From contig NC_133123.1 of the NCBI RefSeq assembly GCF_033568475.1, positions 18,214,622-18,278,621 on the forward strand: a stretch of 64,000 nucleotides of DNA, in the 5' to 3' direction. The translations under genes were made by a program, and so were the position numbers. Below are positions 46,390 through 58,676 of this stretch, one piece after another. The notes under the pieces were generated by a model. That model saw nothing but the letters and a program-made list of their open reading frames with translations, made no database searches and was not told the origin of the DNA. The DNA is from Henckelia pumila. Its lineage: Eukaryota; Streptophyta; Magnoliopsida; Lamiales; Gesneriaceae. Numbering within the stretch: position 1 is the first letter of the stretch; each line of letters starts with the position of its first letter.

Positions 46390-46687
46390 GGGCAGCAACG
46401 CTTGCTGCCCTGGCGGCGCCTGGCGCCGCCGCTGGGCGGCGCCGAGCGCCGCCCCTGGGCAGCGCCGAGCGCTGCCCTGGGCAGCGCCGAGCGCTGCCCT
46501 GCGCAGCGCCCAGCGCTGCGCTGGGCAGCGCACAGCGCTGCCCTGGGCAGCGCCGTGCGCTGCCCTGGGCGGCGACAGTCGCCGCCCTGGGCGGCGCCGT
46601 GCGCCCCCTTTGGGCGGCGCCGTGCGCCGCCCCTGGGGGCAGCGACCATCGCTGCCCCTTCCGGGCAGCGATCCAATCGCTGCCCGG
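46390..46687 (-). repeat. Tandem array of about 13 GC-rich hairpins in element F leader
   Basis: Adjacent 21-nt units with 9-bp arms and a 3-nt loop, separated by one or two bases (usually T). The commonest arms are GGGCAGCGC and GCGCTGCCC. Variant arms change on both sides together: GGGCGGCGC with GCGCCGCCC, GCGCAGCGC with GCGCTGCGC, GGGCGGCGA with TCGCCGCCC. One unit (near 46589-46611) is imperfect. Further palindromic GC-rich sequence precedes it at 46313-46389. The array begins about 118 nt downstream of the primer-binding site. Confidence 0.95.
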
Positions 46688-46804
46688 GTTTCGCCCCCGG
46701 AAAAAAAAAATTTTTTTTATTAAAAATATTTATTTTGTTTCAAAAACCGAGACTCAAAAATTTTGTACAATTGATTAATTCAATCGATTGATCTGAGCAA
46801 CCTG

Positions 46805-46816
46805 GCTCTGATACCA
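46805..46816 (-). other. Element F primer-binding site (iMet tRNA)
   Basis: GCTCTGATACCA, 1 bp from the 5' LTR. Confidence 0.95.
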
Positions 46817-46817
46817 C

Positions 46818-48681
46818 TGTTAGAAAACTGGCGAGTTCCCAGACCAATTACGATTGATACCCGGTGCAGCGGAAGTTTAAAATTTTTTTCATGGAACGTT
46901 TCCATGGTATGGGTATCAACCGTTCATCGATTGAATTACTGTGTGTGTAAAATTCAAATAACAATTAAATAAATTTTACCTCAAATCTCGCAACGAGATT
47001 AATGGACACCAACAGAACAATTCTGCTCTTGTTGTCTCTCCCTGGAACCGATGAACGCCTTCAATCAGGTCCACGAACAGAGGTTTAATCCCTCTGATAG
47101 ATTGCACTAGAAAATCTATCAGAAGTTTTCTGCGAAGAGAATACACGAATTTGATTCGTTATTCCTTACTGCGATTCAAAATCACAGACCGGAATTTTCT
47201 CGGGCAGAGCAAGGGGGCGGCCGAAAACGTTTTTGAGAGGGGCTAGGGTTTCGAAAATCCTGTCTCAAAAATTATGACCTATTGTGTGTAATTTCTGTAC
47301 TGAAATAACTTATTTATAATGCAGGCCACTAACACCTTAGGGCCCATTAGTCATAAGCTGGGGCCCGACAAGCAAAGCCCGCTCGTTCAGAAATTAATAT
47401 AAAATTCATCGTGACTCCGATTGATGAAACGATTTCACCAATGTGCACAGAAACCATTTCTGCACGTTTTAAAGTCAAAATAAATTTTCCTGAATCCGAA
47501 TTCAGTGGTTTCCAAAAATGTCCATCCCTATGTCATTTTAGGAAATCCTACTCCCTTACTCTTATTTAAGAAGTCCAACTCCTTAGTTCATTAAATTTAA
47601 CTCTTTAAATTTAACTATCTCAACGGGGATTAAAAACTCCATTACACTGTGTGACCCTCAATGGTTCAGGGATACAGCTAGCCGTGGGCTCACAACTCCT
47701 TGTGACTCGGAACAACACTTTCCGACTTGCCCAACGAATCATGGTAAAGCGCCTAGCAACATCGCCCCATGATTCCCTAGGTATCACTGATAGTGCCTAC
47801 AAGAACCAGTAGATTTTGGTTAGCGTACAGTACGGTCCCTTCATCCATATATCCCGATCGAATCAACAACCATTGGTATATCGAGAGTCGCTCAAGATTC
47901 GATAACTATGCAATACATCTTGAAGATCAAATTAGTGACATCGCATGTGCTACTAAGAAACCATTTCTTAAATCACATCAAGTACTCTGGCCAGAGATTT
48001 GTCACACTAATATCTCCTCAGATCGCATAGGATATCCACACTCGCAAGTATGTGGTGAATCCTTGACAACAATGCATTGACTCCTATATGTGTCGTAACT
48101 GTACCCAATCTCGACACCTGATGACCCCCTCAGAGTCGGTAAACGAGTCAAAGCACAGTACTAGCATATAGAGTCTCCATGATGTTTCAAGTCGTAAGGA
48201 CTAATGGTGTACAACCAAAACCGCGGACTTTATCCACTCGATAAGTGATAACCACTTGGAAAGTCCGGATAGGGTAGTTCGACTATTCATCCTATGAATA
48301 TCCATTTGCATGCTTCGAACATCTCCATGTTCCCTACCAATGAAACGTGGTACTCCGCATCGCAAATGCTAGTCTCAAACTCGAGCGATCCTTATCCTTA
48401 TTATCGGACGGCTCAATCGACTAGGAACGGTTTTAGAATATACAGTGACTATAAGATGTATTTCATGATAGACATCTCCATGTTCTACCACATCTTACAT
48501 ACACTATAGTATATTCAAGGTCTTTATCAAAACAACAATAGTATATCACAATATAACAATATGAAGTAATATAAAGTCATTGCCATAAAAGTGTAAATAA
48601 TATTAAACAAAAGATTGTTTATACAAAGAGTCAACAAAGCCCATAGCCACACAGTTGGCTCACTGGGCACCCACTCTTACA
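46818..48681 (-). mobile_element. Element F right (5') LTR
   Basis: 1864 bp. A candidate TATA box on the minus strand lies at 47311-47318. Confidence 0.96.
47311..47318 (-). promoter_or_regulatory. Candidate TATA box of element F 5' LTR
   Basis: TATAAATA on the minus strand (TATTTATA on plus). It lies about 490 bp from the LTR/leader border, far for a compact copia LTR, so other starts are possible. Confidence 0.4.
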
Positions 48682-49645
48682 ATTTCCTCTCTATTTCTAG
48701 TCATATTCGAGTTGTTCTAGCCTTCCTAGGCTTGAACTGGGAGTCGTCTAGACGTTCGGTAGTCGTAGCGGAGTTGTGCCCAAGTTCTGGAGGCATCGAC
48801 ATCAAAGGGCTAACGACGGACGAAGGTATAGCTTTTGCTTCCTATAAATATTTAGGAGTATGCTATAGCTTAGTTAAGGCTTTTAGGGCGCTATAATGAT
48901 AGTAGTATCATTTCGCTGTGTAGGCGGACTTTAGGCTTGGACTTAGAGCTGGTAGTGCCTACCTGGTATTTGAGGTACGAAAGTACTGTTCGAGATATCC
49001 TGACTGAGTATGCATGTATTATGTGACCGCATGATTTATATGCCATGATATTATGCTGCATTCATTTGCATCTTGCTGTATCTCCTTCGAGATGTCTGTA
49101 GTAGGGTTGTACCCTATCCTGTTAGTAGATGGACTTCCATCGATTTGGGTCCGGCGTATCCACAGTTATCTCGGTATGGGAGCCACCTCCTGAAGCGACG
49201 GCACAGCGTGCTACATACCAGGGCCCGGTCTGTCTCTGTTATCTGATCCTTGACCTCGAGTCTATAGGGAGTTCACTTTGCATGCATGTATACTCATACT
49301 CTCGCACTGAGCGTTTTATGCTCACGTCTCGTACTCTGTATTTTCTGGACACCCTATTCCATTGGGCAGGTTTGCGATTGGACGAGGAGGGTGGATCCAG
49401 GAGGGGCTAGTCAGTGGTTGGCCAGCTGGAGCTTCGTCTAGGTTTTATTACTGTTGTTTGGGTTTATACAGCTATTCGATTTGGTTGTATATTTTTGGAT
49501 AATTACAGATTCCTTTACTTGGGATTGTATAATGATATTGGTTTCCGCAGTTTTATTCTGATATCTATTTTATTAAGTTAATTGCATGCATAAGTTCTGT
49601 TCAGTAGGTGATCCGTGTAAGGGTCACTACATTAAATCTCAGCAC

Positions 49646-49829
49646 CTCGCTCGATCGGACATACTCATCCGATCGAGCGAGCCCAAAGTTCCAAGTTTCT
49701 GTTTTGGAATGTCACGAGCTGCGCTCGATCCTGCAAGTACACCCGATCGAGCGGCAACAAAATCCCAAAGTTTATGTTTTTCAAATCCAGGCTGCGCTCG
49801 ATCTCGGCAACTCGTGCGATCGAGCGAGC
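49646..49829 (-). repeat. Palindrome array in element E 3' LTR
   Basis: Three units with arms (G)CGCTCGATC and GATCGAGCG(C) around 13-15 nt loops, spaced about 75 bp apart. The same arms occur in element A's LTR. Confidence 0.85.
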
Positions 49830-51701
49830 CCTTCTGCTTGAAAATTCTTCAGGAAATATTGTGCTGTCAAAGTTTGGAAAACCAACTCCAATTCAATCCA
49901 AACCTAACTCCAATCATGCTATATCAATTCTGGAACATGTATATATACAAATATGAAGTCTCAAGCATATAAGAATGCATTTATTACATCAAACGGATCA
50001 TTTAAAAGATCTTAAACTAACAACATTCAACCAAACATTAGAAGTGTTTCATGTCTAAACTTCTCTTAACAAGTTTGATGTATTCTACAGTACAACTTCA
50101 GCTACAACCCGAGTCCTCACTTGCTAAACTCTCTCCCAAGCTGTCAATGTCGTCTTTGACTAGCTCTTGCCCCCTCTGTTGCCATGCACACATACAAAAC
50201 AAAGCAACAGCCGGATAAACTCCGGTGAGAATACAATCTCAGTATAATCAACATATAAAGCGTTAAATAAATCATATCAACTCTAATCATAATCGACTCA
50301 ACCATAGAGTAATTAACGCATACATCGAATAAGAATTGATTCATCTAAAGTCGTTGCCATCAACATTCGTAAATGATCTTGACATGGATATCCATCTATC
50401 GTAGCCGTTCTTGACTCAAAAATAAGGTCGCCTCAGACCTTGGCAATAGAATCAATTTCATACATACCATATCAACAACATATCGAATTCAAAGATCCAC
50501 TACCTGAGATGGATCGACAACATCAAATAAAATCAAAGCGATAAACAAGTATGTGATTTTGGCGGGACAACTCAAGAAGCTTCATTCTTGAGTTTCAAAT
50601 CCCTGACTCGCGATGTCGTCTTATACCTTCGTATTTTCTCGGTGTGAACGCTTCAAATCTGAAACATAACATTCAAACATTCATATCAAACTTCGTTCAA
50701 ATCTATCATTTCAAAATCGATTCAAAATAATCAATATATTTTCAATCAAAACAACTTCAACCTCGACTTCTTCTTCTTCGGTTCGAATTCAAGTTCTTGA
50801 GTCGTTAGCCTTCAAACTAGTCTGAAATTGAAGAATAAAAATACTACAACGTCAACAACATCTCAAAGAACGTCTGAGATCAATCATCGGCTATCAAAAC
50901 GGTCTCAAAACACGAATCGACAGCGTAGCGACTGAAAATCGATAACCGACAAAATATCGAAACCTTCAAATCAACATGTAGCAGCAAGATAACATCATAT
51001 ATCCTCATATCAGCAGCTATAATCATCAACTCTAAGCTGTAATTCATGATTATATACAAATCAGATAAACTCTTCGATCCGGTTTCGAATATATCGCGCA
51101 TATAAACGTCAAGAACGCATACATAACATCGATTTCTGATATCTACCAGATTTTGATCTTCAAAACATGCCGAAATAATTAGAAACTTACACTAGATCGA
51201 AGCTCTCATCGCAAGGATTCAGAACAATTTTCAGAATCGAAATTGGACGATCGGATCAAAAGTTACGGGGTTTTGAAAATCAAAAACTCAAAGAAAATGA
51301 AGATCTCGGCTTGCTCTGTTCGACTTTTATGAATTGCATATATGAGAGTGCACGTATACATGCTGAAAACTCAAATTAAAATCGGATAACTATTGTCATA
51401 TTTGCAATTTAGCCCCTGAAACTTCATAAATTGCAATTCAGTCCTCGGCCATCTTTTTAATTCAATTTCTATCTTAAATAATTTAAGAATATTAGAATTT
51501 AAATCGAAACTCTAATTATTCCCAAATTAAATATACTCGAATTAAAATTAAATTAATTTCGAATCAAATCAAATAATCTCGGGCCTTACATTTCTCCCCC
51601 ACTAAGGCATGAGTTCGTCCTCGAATTCTTAAACAGTATAGATATGCAGTCTGTATATACATAAGAATAAAGAATAACAGAAAACTGAATAAGAATTCAC
51701 A

Positions 51702-54700
51702 TCAGTGGAATAGATAGGGAAATCTCTGCTTCATATCTTCTTCAACTTCCCACGTCGCCTCTTCAACTCCATCTCGATTCCACTGAATCTTCACCAATGG
51801 AATGGTCTTGTTTTGGAGTTGTTTTTCTTTTCTATCAAATATCTGAATCGGCTGTTCAAAATATCTAAGAGTCTCATCCAACTCAGCTTCATCAGGTTGC
51901 AAGATATGAGACTCGTCAGGTTGATACTTTCGAAGCATCGAGACATGAAATACATCGTGTATACCAGATAAAGATGTAGGAAGAGCGAGTCGATAAGCAA
52001 GATTGTCTATCTTCTCGAGTATCTCATACGGCCCAATAAATCACGGAGATAACTTTCCTCGCTTGCCAAATCTGACTGTGCCCCTGAATGGTGAAATCTT
52101 CAAGAACACTCTATCTTCCTGTTCAAAAGATAATGGCCGACGTCAAACATTCGCATATCTGGCTTGTCTATGCTGTGTTGTTCTCATTATTTGCTGTATC
52201 AACTTTACTTTCTCAGTCATCTGTCTAATCATATCCGGTCCCAACTCAGGTACCTCTGACACATCATCCCAATATAATGGCGATCGACATTTTTTCCCAT
52301 ACAGTGTTTCAAATGGAGCCATCTCAATACTTGTCTGATAACTGTTGTTATATGAGAATTCCACAAGTGGTATTGACTCTTGCCATGTAATACCAAAATC
52401 AAGTACTACAACTCTAAGCATATCCTCAAGAGTTTGAATGGTTCGTTCAGATTGTCCGTCAGCTTGAGGATGATAAGCGGTACTCAAATGTAAGCGCGTA
52501 CCTAGAGCTTCCTATAGGCTATGCCAAAAGTGCAAAGTAAATCTAGGATCTCGATCAGATACAATCGACTTTGGCACACCGTGCAGTCTTACCACTTCTC
52601 GAATATAGAGATCTACCATTTGATCATGACGATAAGTCATTCGGTAGGGAATAAAACACGCAGATTTCGTCAACATGTCAATGATCACCCAAATAGCATC
52701 GCATCCTCGGGATGATCATGGCAATTTCATCACAAAGTCCATGGAAATATGGTCTCATTTCCATTCAGGAATAGATAAACTTTGTAATAAGCCACTTGGT
52801 TTCTTTATTTCAGCCTTCACTTGTTGGCAATTCAGACATTTTGATACAAAGTCAGTCACATCAGAATTCATTTGTTTTCACCAGTACTGATTTTTCAAAT
52901 CGTTGTACATTTTTCTGCCTCCAGGGTGAATACTGAATCGACTATAATGAGCTTCCTTCAAAATATTTTGTCTCAAATCTGAAAGATCAAGAACAACAAT
53001 TCAGTTAGTCACATACATAATATCATCATCACTAACCTTGTACTCAGACTGATGTCCTGATCTGATCATTTCAATCGACTTCTGTACATTCAAATCAGAC
53101 TTGTGTGCTTCTTTGATTCGAATTAATAATTCAGGCGCAACACTGATAGCACAAATTCTCATCGGTTTTCTATCTGTCTCAAATATATATCAAGAAATAC
53201 AGCAATCTTTAATCAAATTAGATACACCTATAGTAGACAAGGATAAAGCACATACCTTCCTACTTAGGGCATCAGCTGCTGCATTCTATTTTTCGGGATA
53301 ATATTTGATTTCACAGTCGAAATCCTTCAATAAATCGAGCCATCTTCTTTGTCTCATGTTCAGCTCAGATTGTGAAAACAGATACTTCAAACTCTTATGA
53401 TCAGAAAATATCTCAAATTTTTCACCGTACAGATAATGTCGCCAAATCTTCAGTGCAAAGACAATGGCTGCCAATTCAAGATCATGAATTGGATATCTGA
53501 TTTCATGTGGCTTCAATTGTCGGGAGGCATAAGCGACAACATGTCCTTTATGCATCAAAACACATCCCAAACCTTGGTGAGAGGCATCACAATAAACAAC
53601 AAAATCACCAGTATCTGAAGGGATTGTCAAGACCGGTGTTGTAGTCAATATTTTCTTCAACTCAAGAAAACTAGTTTCACAAGCTTCAGACCAAACCAAC
53701 GGTCCATTCTCCTGTGTAAGCTGACAGCTGTGTAATAGGCTTCACAATAGACGAAAAATATCTGATAAATCGACGATAATAACCTGCTAAGCCCATAAAA
53801 CTTCAAATTTCTGGCATTGATGTCGGTCTCTGCCAACTGATCACAGCTTTAACTTTACTCGGATCAACAGAAATATCATCTCCTGAAATAATATGACCCA
53901 AAAATACCACCTGTTTCAACCAAAACTCATATTTGGATAGTTTAGCATACAGTTTCTCCTCTCTCAACGTCTTCAAAACTGTTCTCAAGTGGTCAGCATG
54001 ATCACATAAATTCTTAGAGTAAATCAAAATGTCATCGATAAAGATAATCACAAAATCTTCTAGATATCTTTGAAATACTCTATTCATTAGTCCCATAAAT
54101 ACTGCTGGTGCATTTGTTAGACCAAAAGGCATGACTATAAATTCATAATGGCCAGACCTAGTTCTAAATGCAGTCTTAGGGATATCTTCATCTCTTACTC
54201 TCAATTGATGATAGCCAGATCTCAAATCAATCTTCGAATATACTGACGAACCCTGCAATTGATCAAATAAATCATCTATACGAGGTAAAGGATATCGATT
54301 CTTTACCATTGCTTTATTCAATTGCCGGTAGTCAATACATAATCTCATCGATCCATCTTTCTTTCTGACAAACAAAACCGGAGCGCCCCAAGGAGAAACA
54401 CTCGGTCTGATATAATCTTTGTCTAACAAATCTTCAAGCTGCTCTTTCAATTCTTTCAATTCAATTGGTGTCATACGGTAAGGTGCTTTCGATATCGGCT
54501 GTGTACCTGACATCAATTCAATACTGAAGTCTACCTCTCGAAACGGAGGCAATCCCGAAATCTCGTCAGGGAAAATATCAGCGAATTCACTAATCACTGG
54601 CAAGTCAGCCAATTTCGGGCTAGTTTTCAGTACATCAACCGCGTAAATCAAAAATCCTTCTGCCCTTTTCTGCAATAACTCAGTCATAGAAAGAACAGAT

Positions 54701-56255
54701 ACTAAAGGAATTCTGGCTCGTGATCCCTTACCACTTTCCACTCATCAGCCATGTCAGGTCTGAATCTTACAATTTTCTGAAAGCAATCAACCGTAGCTCT
54801 GTACTTGGTTAGCATATCAATATCGATAATACAATCAAAATCAGATAAACCAAGAACAATACAGTCAAGCTCAATCTCATGACCCTCAAACTGCAACGTA
54901 CAATTTCTTACAGACTTCACTGATATAATACCTCTTCCCAAAGGTGATGAAATAGACACGACAGTAGATAAGGGTTCAACGGGAAATTCATGTAACGCAA
55001 AACATTGCTCAGAAATAAAGGTGTGTGATGCACCAGTATCAAATAAGTCATAGGCAGGATAACTATAAATGAAACAGTTACCTGCAATCACATCATCAGG
55101 TGCAGCTTGTGCTTGCTCCTTAGTCAGTGCAAACACTCGAGCTTGTTGTCTCTGCTGCTGACTCCCAGCTTGACTTCCTCCAACACGGCTCTATGACGAT
55201 GGCTGAGGTTGGAATGAATGCACTGAGGATGCTTGCCTCTCTGGTTGTGTCACTGATCGAGATGATCCAGCACCCTGTGCACTTCCAGAACCTCGTTGTG
55301 GACATACTCTCGCAAAATGACCCGGTTGTTGGCAAATGTGACAACTGCCAAACACTCCTCGGCATTGCTCATTGGTGTGACGTCCTCCACATTTAGAACA
55401 GTAGACATCAGAAGTACCGGATTTCTGTCCACCTCTAAACTGTCTAGATCCACTTGAACTCGAAGAGCTACTACCTGATCGCTTAAACTGTTTGCTTTTG
55501 CCTTTAAAGAAATTCTTCTTGTCACTGCTACTACCTCCTGCATCAAATCGAGTTGGTGGTGGAATCTGTGGTTGCTCTTGCGGTTGTTTCATCGGCTGTG
55601 GAACAAACTGTACTCCTCGTTGCCTCATTATACCTGTTTCAGCTCCTTTTGCACGATTCAGAGCATCGGCAAAAGTATTTGGTCTTCCCGAATTTACAAG
55701 AGTGAACACATCGGAATTCAAGCCATTTATAAATTGATCGGCTTGAGCTTCATCAGTAGCAGCAATATGTGGATCAAACTTCAACAGGCTAGTGAACTTT
55801 GCAACATATTCTTCGATATTTAACTGTCCCTGTTGCAAACTTGCAAACTCTGCTCCTTTGTCCTTTAGATATGAAACAGGAAAGAACCGTTGATAAAAAG
55901 CAGCTCGAAATACAAACCAGGTAATAACAGTACCTTGATTTTCAAACGCTCTCTTCGTTGCTATCCACCAACTTTTGGCAAGACCATGTAGTTGATGAAT
56001 TACCAATCTCACACGACGATCATCTGTATAGTCGAGGGATTCAAATAACTGCTCGATATTCTTCAGCCAACTCTCACAATAAACAGAGTTCTCAGTGCCT
56101 TGTAGTTTTGGCGGATTGAAGGACTGAAATCATTTCAGCAGTTTTTCCATAGGATTTGCATCACCACTCATCGTATCAATAGACATACTACCCTGTCCTA
56201 GTTCAGGTGCTCTAACTGGTACCTGTGCAACATTGGTCTGTTCTGGATGATTCAT
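51702..56255 (-). pseudogene. Element E gag-pol polyprotein, multiply broken
   Basis: Gag starts near the ATG at 56253-56255. Open segments in order: gag and zinc knuckle (55191-56012, CHICQQPGHFARVC); protease (54702-55136, LFDTGASHTF); reverse transcriptase (53803-54741, [11 protein letters not shown]); RNase H (53286-53699, [10 protein letters not shown] and [11 protein letters not shown]); late integrase (52143-52487, ADGQSERT and YNNSYQTS); and a chromodomain-like tail (51702-51938, VKIQWNRDGVEEATWE). Integrase zinc-finger and early core sequence between 52488 and 53285 is degraded. Stops and frameshifts lie between all segments. The protease and reverse transcriptase active-site residues survive, so decay is moderate and postdates activity. 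Confidence 0.92.
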
Positions 56256-56577
56256 TGCTAATGTCTGTCTAGTCTACGGTACTTGACGGGGAGACATATC
56301 TGATAATCAAACAGATTAGTGCATAATTCATCAATATAAATTTCCGACCACAGTTCTGTTTCAGTCTTTCTCTGATTAGCACAATCATGTCTACTCAAAA
56401 GATCGAATCTGATTCAGTCTCAGTCCAACATGCTTCCCATCATATTAGATAACAAATAGCATGCAATTCTTAAAGCTGTAAATCAATTAAAATAATAAAC
56501 ATGCTTCAAGAATAAATAAATCAGAATAGAATACTCGATCTACCCCGCTCATCTATTCTCAGTCCGAAAAACTTAAA

Positions 56578-56589
56578 GCTCTGATACCA
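56578..56589 (-). other. Element E primer-binding site (iMet tRNA)
   Basis: GCTCTGATACCA, 5 bp from the right LTR start at 56595. Confidence 0.9.
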
Positions 56590-56594
56590 CCTGT

Positions 56595-58671
56595 TGTGCA
56601 GACCTCGGGTTGCTAATCTCATCTTAGAGCAATTAATGATTAATTAACAACTAATCAAAAATAAATGAATATTAAAAACCAAGAGCTAAATTTTTTTTTA
56701 AATCTTAGCACCTCGCCCGATCGGACATACTCATCCGATCGAGCGAGCCCAAAGTTCCAAGTTTTTGTTTTGGAATGTCACGAGCTGCGCTCGATCCTGC
56801 AAGTACACCCGATCGAGCGGCAACAAAATCCCAAAGTTTTTGTTTTTCAAATCCAGGCTGCGCTCGATCGCGGCAACTCGTGCGATCGAGCGAGCCCTTC
56901 TACTTGAAAATTTTGCAGGAAATATTGTGCTGTCAAATTTTGGAAAACCAACTCCAATTCAATCCAAACCTAACTCCAATCATGCTATATCAATTCTGGA
57001 ACATGCATATATACAAATATGAAGTCTCAAGCATATAAGAATGCATTTATTACATCAAACGGATCATTTAAAAGATGTTAAACTAACAACATTCAACCAA
57101 ACATTAGAAGTGTTTCATGTCTAAACTTCTCTTAACAAGTTTGATGTATTACAGTACAACTTCAGCTACAACCCGAGTCCTCACTTGCTAAACTCTCTCC
57201 CAAGCTGTCAATGTCGTCTTTGACTAGCTCCTGCCCCCTCTGTTGTCATGCACACATACAAAACAAAGCAACAGCCGGATAAACTCCGGTGAGAATACAA
57301 TCTCAGTATAATCGACATATTAAGCGTTAAATAAATCATATCAACTCTAATCATAATCGACTCAACCATAGATTAATTAACGCATATATCGAATAAGAAT
57401 TGATTCACCTAAAGTCGTTGCCATCAAGATTCGTAAACGATCTTGACATGGATATCCATCTATCATAGCCGTTCTTGACTCGAAAATAAGATTGCCTCAA
57501 ACCTTGGCAATAGAATCAATTCCATACATATCATACCTACAACATATCAAATTCAAAGATCCACTACCTGAGATGGATCGACAACATCAAATAAAATCAA
57601 AGCGATAAACAAGTATGATTTTGGCGGGACAACTCAAGAAGCTTCATTCTTGAGTTTCAAATCTCTGACTCGTGATGTCGTCTTATACCTTCGTATTTTC
57701 TCGATGTGAACGCTTCAAATCTGAAACATAACATCCAAAAATTCATATCAAACTTCGTTCAAATCTATCATTTCAAAATCGATTCAAAATCATCAATATA
57801 TCTTCAATCAAAACAACTTCAACCTCGACTTCTTCTTCTTCAGTTCGAATTCAAGTTCTTGAGTCGTTAGCCTTCAAACTAGTCTGAAATTGAAGAATAA
57901 AAATACTACAATGTCAACAACATCTCAAATAACGTCTCAGTTCAATCATCGGCTATCAAAACGGTCTCAAAACACGAATCGACAGCGTAGCGACTGAAAA
58001 TCGGTAACCGACAAAATATCGAAATCAATATCAATCTCATATACTTCAAATCAACATGTAGCAGCAAGATAACATCATATAACCTCATATCAGCAGCTAT
58101 AATCATCAACTATAAGCTGGAATCCATGATTATATACAAATCAGATAAACTCTTCGATCCGGTTTCGAATATATCGCACATATAAACCTCAAGAACGCAT
58201 GCATAACATCGATTTCTGATATCTACCAGATTTTGATCTTCAAAACATGCCGAAATTATTAGAAACTTACACTAGATCGAATCCATCGTCTCAAGAATTC
58301 CAGAACATTTTTTGGAATCAAAATCGGACGATCGGATCAAAAGTTACGGGATTTTGAAAATCGGAAATTCAAAGAAAATAAAGATCTCGGCTTGCTCTGT
58401 TCGACTTTTCTGAATTTCATATATGAGAGTGCACGTATACATGCTGACAACTCAAATTAAAATCGGATAACTATTGTCATATTTGCAATTTAGCCCCTGA
58501 AACTTCGTAAATTGCAATTCAGTCATCGACCCTCTTTTTAATTCAATTTCAATCCTAAATAATTTAATAATATTAGAATTTAAATCGAAACTCTAAATTT
58601 TCCCAAATTAAATATACTCGGATTAAAATTAAATAAATTTTGGATTAAATCAAATAATCCCGGGCCTTACA
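56595..58671 (-). mobile_element. Element E right (5') LTR
   Basis: Uninterrupted 2077-bp LTR with palindrome array at 56712-56896, ending next to TSD TATGT. Confidence 0.93.
56712..56896 (-). repeat. Palindrome array in element E 5' LTR
   Basis: Same three CGCTCGATC/GATCGAGCG units as in the 3' LTR. One outer arm is mutated (GCCCGATCGG for GCTCGATCGG). Confidence 0.85.
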
Positions 58672-58676
58672 TATGT

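Larger units (their letters stand above)
44798..46804 (-). other. Element F long 5' leader, non-coding
   Basis: About 2 kb between primer site and gag start, unusually long. It contains the hairpin array (46390-46687), an AT-rich stretch (about 45300-46300) and four copies of a CAATAATATGAGCC-like motif (44990-45270). No open frame outside the array shadows. Confidence 0.8.
39005..48681 (-). mobile_element. Element F: intact Ty1/copia retrotransposon
   Basis: 9677 bp with two 1864-bp LTRs (TGTTAGAAAAC to CACTCTTACA) and exact TSD ATTTC at 39000-39004 and 48682-48686. The LTRs differ by eye in only one substitution (near 39711/47522) and two single-base indels. Primer site, polypurine tract (GGGCAAGTGGGAGAT as read on the minus strand, adjoining 40868) and a 1304-residue uninterrupted polyprotein are all present, so it may still be mobile. 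It is the innermost and youngest element of the nest. Confidence 0.97.
32656..49631 (+). mobile_element. Element D: Ty3/gypsy chromovirus (Tekay/Del-like), full length, carrying element F
   Basis: LTRs run TGTAGTAGCC to GGTCACTACA. The exact TSD TTAAA is at 32651-32655 and 49632-49636. 5' LTR 32656-33993 is 1338 bp; the 3' LTR is also 1338 bp once element F and its duplicated target are removed. By eye about 8 substitutions separate them. It has an iMet primer site, one uninterrupted gag-pol frame, and a polypurine tract AAGTGGGGGAGAA before 38612. It is close to element C in gag-pol and LTR palindromes, but lies on the opposite strand and in another nest. Confidence 0.96.
38612..49631 (+). 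mobile_element. Element D 3' LTR, split by element F
   Basis: Segments 38612-39004 (393 bp) and 48687-49631 (945 bp) add to 1338 bp, exactly the 5' LTR length. The break carries TSD ATTTC made by F. Confidence 0.96.
32544..51590 (-). mobile_element. Element E left (3') LTR, split by element D
   Basis: Segments 32544-32655 and 49637-51590 match 56595-58671. The break carries the TTAAA duplication made by D. A palindrome array lies at 49646-49829. Confidence 0.92.
32544..58671 (-). mobile_element. Element E: decayed Ty3/gypsy chromovirus, carrying elements D and F
   Basis: LTR ends are TGTG(G/C).GACC and GGGCCTTACA. The 5-bp TSD TATGT is exact at 32539-32543 and 58672-58676. Removing the D+F insertion (32656-49636) leaves LTRs of 2066 and 2077 bp around a 5.0-kb internal region with a broken gag-pol. 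Orientation follows the iMet primer site next to the right LTR and the purine tract next to the left. It inserted into the gag of element G. Its pol is the best in-window relative of decayed element A. Confidence 0.93.

Noticed and set aside
46390..46687. CRISPR-like regular palindromic array
   Set aside because: Units are adjacent with one- or two-base gaps and no unique spacers, and the DNA is a plant retrotransposon leader.
46293..46791. Three overlapping open frames of 127-145 codons on both strands, rich in Ala, Arg and Gly
   Set aside because: They are by-products of the GC-rich hairpin array, which lacks stop codons in all frames. They show no domain, and the leader is non-coding in position.
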